This document shows positions 59,897-64,000 of a stretch of 64,000 nucleotides of DNA, piece by piece. Made by a program: the position numbers and the translations under genes. Below the pieces are notes generated by a model. That model had not been told where the DNA came from, did not search any database, and was given only the letters and a program-made list of their open reading frames with translations. The number at the start of each line of letters is the position of its first letter. Position 1 is the stretch's first letter. Source of the stretch: Patiria miniata (lineage: Eukaryota > Echinodermata > Asteroidea > Valvatida > Asterinidae); NCBI RefSeq assembly GCF_015706575.1, contig NW_024037048.1:13781512-13845511 (forward strand), given 5' to 3'.

Positions 59897-59939
59897 CTTT
59901 GAGATTTCCGTCTGAATCTCCGAAATCATGCCAAAACAT
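59897..59939 (-). CDS. Unidentified small protein, exon 1
   Basis: MFWHDFGDSDGNLK followed by donor AAAG|GTAAGC. An in-frame TGA lies upstream of the ATG, so this is the first possible start. It ends one base into a codon that exon 2 completes as Asp. The downstream intron is 969 bp. Confidence 0.5.
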
Positions 59940-60208
59940 GGCCACGAAGGTCCCCACTCGTCACGCCATGACACATGTACACTTCGTACGTTGCGACTTG
60001 ACGAATTCCTGTTTTATTCACCATCAATATTGGCTAAAATCTCACGAAAGCATGTCGTCCCAAACCTTTCGTCCATATCAACGTGAACCTAGATAACTCA
60101 TTTATTGATAGATTGACCAAGTAGGCTATGCGTCACAAAACTGCATTTTACTTTATAAATGATGTTTTCTCGAAGTGGAAATGACGGCACGAAAACGCTA
60201 AATCGTAC

Positions 60209-61367
60209 TAGTCGGAGTAGCTTGGACCCTAGCCCCATAAATGTGGCCTATTTACTGGACTGCCTCCGTAAACATAGGCCACACATCCACATGTACAAAA
60301 ATCGTGTCGACGGAGCCAAATTTTGATTTTCACATTTAGGCTTAGTTTGTAGGTTTTTTTTGCTTTAGAAGCATACTCACCCTCTTTACAGGCTAATCAG
60401 AAAGTGCTGCCTTTTTCAGATGTATATTTTTTGTGAAATTTCATGTTGAAATTTTGATACGCAAACGTGTAAAAATGAATCTGGAAATTTCACGAAAAAT
60501 ATACATCTGAAAAAGGCAGCACTTTCTGATTAGCCTGTAAAGAGGGTGAGTATGCTTCTAAAGCAAAAAAAACCTACAAACTAAGCCTAAATGTGAAAAT
60601 CAAAATTTGGCTCCGTCGACACGATTTTTGTACATGTGGATGTGTGGCCTATGTTTACGGAGGCAGTCTAGTAAATAGGCCACATTTATGGGGCTACTTG
60701 GACCCAACTTATCGCCTTTTTAACATTTGGACATGGTCTGGCGATAGTGGGGTCCAAGCTAATACCGCGACCTGGACAACATCATCCTGTCACTGTCCCA
60801 AAACCAACATTTCCAACAAAAAACATCAGATTTCACCTTTAAAACGGCCTCCAAATTACTAGATATGCCACCTAAGGTACAAGTAGACATCGATAATTAA
60901 GATGGTTGTACTGAAGTTTACTTACGATCCGGAAAAAAAGTGAAATTTTCCGTTCATTTCGGAGAGCTCCCCTCGCGATCTTGAACACGTTAACCTCTAC
61001 ATGCCCAGCGTACATTCGATGGTCCCCGTATCCCGAGTGCGATTCCGTTACCGAGCGCGCGCGACGCATCGATTATGATAATGAGTAGACTGGATCACGT
61101 TTGTAAACACATGTGCATTTCAAACGATAATAGGGAGTCGGGAACTAGCGCAGCTTTTATGGCGGGTACCAGTTCAAGCTGGTTCCCGATTCCCTTTTAC
61201 AGTTCGAAATGCACATGTACAGTGTATGTGTTTACAAACGTGACTCATTATGTTGTTTTTTGGGGATGGGACAGTGACAGGATGATGTTGTCCAGGTCGC
61301 GGTATTAGCTTGGACCCCACTATCGCCAGACCATGTCCAAATAAGTTGGGTCCAAGTTACTCGGACT
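60209..61367. repeat. Nested foldback complex 3
   Basis: Outer ends GTCGGAGTAGCTTGGACC / GGGTCCAAGTTACTCGGAC. Inside: a 467-bp near-perfect palindrome 60230-60696 (related to 48967-49534); an inverted pair GGTCTGGCGATAGTGGGGTC...GACAGTGACAGG (60735-60800 against 61265-61335); and a palindromic core 60840-61250 related to 47336-48036. At least three foldback layers sit inside one another. Confidence 0.87.
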
Positions 61368-61892
61368 AAAATCGTACCAGGTCACAAGTCACACGCTGCA
61401 TAAAAACACACATTATCATAATTTGTGCACGCTAGATGGCAACTGTCAACCGTACATAACTTCATTGATGGTTTGTAAAGCCTTATTTGGTAATCTGTTG
61501 CATATTCATTTTAATAAACCAATCAATTTTTATATCTTTCGCGGGGTATTTAAATCCACCAACGAAACAAAGGGATCGCTAGCGCTGTGCGTAAGGTTTA
61601 TTTACATCGCGCTAGGTTGTCACGTGGTATTACCACTAACTCCATCTCGCCAACAGAGGGCGTACTTTTTTATGCGTGAAACTGCCGGTGTAGCGTGAAT
61701 ATCCGACTCCATGAAATGTGGACTCATTGGTAGTACTGCGCACGCGTGAGTACGATACTATGCTATTTTTAGGATCGTTTCGTGAGAGTGACCTGTCACG
61801 TGCGAGGGATCAACCAATAATAGGGAAATAGGGGTCCGATTTTCATAGGAGTCGGATTTACGTGTGACACCGTGATGATGGTTATAGTCACT
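61368..61892. other. No gene recognised
   Basis: Includes TCTCGCCAACAGAGGGCG near 61650 and a CCAATAATAGG box. No exon or promoter assigned. Confidence 0.4.
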
Positions 61893-63620
61893 TCAATTTT
61901 CTCTTCTAAAAATATCCTCCAAGCCATGATGGTTTTCATTTCAATAATCCCTTCTTAAAATATCCTCCTAGCCGTGATGATAAGTCACCTCAATTATCCC
62001 GTTAAAAAAAACCCTCCTAGCCGTGGTGATTAGCCTCCTCAATCATCCCTTTTAAAAACAAATATCCTCCAAGCAATGATGGTTAGTCTCCTCAATGATC
62101 ACATCTAAAAATTATCTTCCAAGCATTGATGGTTTGTCTGTTCAATAATCTCGTCTGAAAAATATTCTCCAAGCCGTGATTTTTTTTATTTCAATAAGCC
62201 CTTCTAAATAAAAATATCCTCCTAGCCATGATGAGAAGTCTCCTCAACTATTCCTTCTCAAAAATCTCCTTGTCTCCTCAAAAATCTTCCAAGCCGTGAT
62301 GGATTGTGTGTTCAATAATCTCTTTTAAAAATATCCTCCTAGCCATGATGGTTTGTCTCCTCAGTTATCCCTTCTAAAAATATCCTCCTAGCCATGATGG
62401 TTAGTCTCCTCAATTATCCCTTCTAAAAATATCCTCCTAGCCGTTATGATTAGTATCCTCAGTTATCCCTTCTCAAAAAATATCTTGCAAGCCGTGATGG
62501 AAAGTGTGTTCAATAATCGCTTCTGAAACATATCCTCCAAGTCAAGATGACAAGTCTCCTCAATTATCCCTCCAAAAACTATCCTCCGAGCCATGATGGT
62601 TTTCATTCAATAATCCCTCTGAAAAATATCCCCCTAACCGTGATAAATAGCCTCCTTAATTATCCCTTCTAAAAAAATATCCTCCAAGCATTGATAGTTA
62701 GTCTCCTCCATTATCCCTTCAAAAATATCTTCCTAGCCGTGATGATAAGTCTCCTCAATTATCCCTTCAAAAGAATATCCTCCGAGCCATGATGGTTTTC
62801 ATTCATTAATCCCTCTGAAAAATATCCTCCTAACCGTAATTATAAGTCTCCTCAATTATCCCTTCTAAAAAATATCCTCCAAGCAATGATAGTTAGTCTG
62901 CCCCCATTATCCCTTCAAAAATATCTTCCTAGCCGTGATGATTAATCTCCTCAATTATCCCTTTAAAAAAATATCCCCCTAGTCATGATGGTTAGTCTCC
63001 TCATTTAGCCCTTCTAAAAAATATCCTCCAGGCCATGATGGTTAGTCTCCTTAATGATCACATCTAAAACGTATCTTCCAAGCCGTGATGGATAAATTGT
63101 GTGTTCAATAATCTCTTCTACAAAAATATCCTCCAAGCCATGATGATTAGTCTCCTCAATTATCCCTTCAAAAAATATCCTCCGAACCATGATGGTTTTC
63201 ATTAAATAATCCCTTCTAAAAATATCCTCCTAACCGTTATGATAAGTTTCCTCAATTATCCATTCTCAAATATCCTCCTAGCCATGATGGTTAGTCTCCT
63301 CAATTGTCCTTTCTAAAAAAACATAGCCTTCTAGCCGTGATGATTAGTCTCCTCGATAATCCCTTCTTAAAATATCCTCCTGGCCAGATGATTAGACTCT
63401 TCAATTATCCCTTCTCAAAAATACCTCCTTGTCATGAGTGTTTGTCTCCTCAATTATCCCTTCTAAAAATATCTTCCAAGCAATGATGGTTAGTATCTTC
63501 AATTATCTCTTCAAAAATATCCTCCAAGACGTGATGGCTAGTCTCCTTAATTATCCCTTATGAAAATATCCTCCTGGCCATGATGATTAGTCGCCTCAAT
63601 TATCCCTTCTAAAACAAAAT
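61893..63620. repeat. 50-bp minisatellite, block 3
   Basis: About 34-35 units of the same family as 205-2465, with its own subrepeats (for example the CAATGATAGTTAGTCT unit pair near 62690 and 62885). Confidence 0.93.
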
Positions 63621-63779
63621 GCTCTCTGATGAATATTTTGAGTTTCTGAGACACATTCGATTGACACTTGACAAACAGATGGTATGTCTGGGAACAAAAG
63701 CTTTTGCCTGAGGCAATGCCCACAACATTACAAAAAGTGGGAACGCCCCCATTTCTTTGTAAAGTTATAATTCGAAGTA

Positions 63780-64000
63780 AATTTGACCGTGATGAATCGT
63801 TTGAAATAACCGATGACGTCATGATGCCGTCACAACTTTTTCCTGAATATTTTGGACCAGGGTTCAAGTTCATCTTTTTTCCTTGATCCGTTTCGAAGGA
63901 ATTAGATTTGTTTTTAATTAAAGGTTAATTGTTTGCATAAATCTTTAATTTAACCGGGATAACCCCGGAAGGAAAGGTCAGACGACTTTGTTTTCGAAAA
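63780..64000 (+). repeat. CRE/ETS repeat, diverged partial copy at the window end
   Basis: GATGACGTCATGATGCCGTCA, then AACCCCGGAAGGAAAGGTCA and GACGACTTT, close to the 3140-3310 stretch. The copy runs off the window. Confidence 0.65.

Noticed and set aside
63621..63660. CTGATGA at 63627 as another hammerhead
   Set aside because: No stem II closing and no GAAA in the right place; only the two Penelope-associated motifs have a complete core.

Overview
The window is animal nuclear DNA: AT-rich, intron-dominated and very repeat-rich. It has spliceosomal exons with GT/AG borders, a C1q-domain gene, endophilin-A and SLC12 cotransporter exons, a Penelope-like retroelement, a Ty3/Gypsy fragment, many foldback or MITE-like elements and minisatellites. 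A marine invertebrate, perhaps a non-vertebrate deuterostome, is plausible, but the sequence does not fix the species. No tRNA, rRNA, CRISPR array or bacterial-type operon was seen.

The layout is dominated by segmental duplication. Block A (about 6.9-12.9 kb) and block B (about 32.3-45.3 kb) are copies of one locus. Both carry two short spliced exon-like units (7291-7352 and 9146-9205; 34753-34814 and 36915-36974), followed by minus-strand SLC12 and endophilin exons. Block B also holds the intact C1q coding exon (37431-38018), the SLC12 3-prime exons (39455-41643), two more endophilin exons (to 46584), a Penelope-like inverted pair (32576-34407) and a mariner-type foldback (34961-35474). Block A lacks all of these. 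A third set of related pieces lies at 1-2465 and 52.5-55.7 kb. A TATA/CCAAT promoter plus first-exon module occurs three times (14352-15010 minus, 27120-27534 plus, 52530-53010 plus). The likely C1q transcript is promoter/exon 1 at 27.5 kb, non-coding exons at 34.75 and 36.9 kb, then the single coding exon. The endophilin and SLC12 exons run on the opposite strand behind it.

Between the duplicated gene pieces is a transposon graveyard. A roughly 1.5-kb repeat family (16316-17832, 18560-20083, partial at 23253-24240, diverged at 3100-3608 and 63780-64000) is studded with TGACGTCA and ACCGGAAGT palindromes. A 1.4-kb foldback at 21831-23252 shares its terminal hairpin. A broken gag/protease/RT fragment lies at 20258-21800. 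Nests of long palindromes occupy 47.2-50.4 and 60.2-61.4 kb. A 50-bp satellite occurs in three blocks (205-2465, 54765-55725, 61893-63620). An unidentified small minus-strand gene, with two exons in matching phase, lies at 58783-59939.

The strongest points for follow-up are: two complete hammerhead ribozymes in the Penelope-like pair, with an orthologous empty site in block A; a tandemly duplicated 134-bp endophilin exon that must be mutually exclusive; the C1q coding exon present in only one of two paralogous blocks; and the CRE/ETS-rich repeat family.
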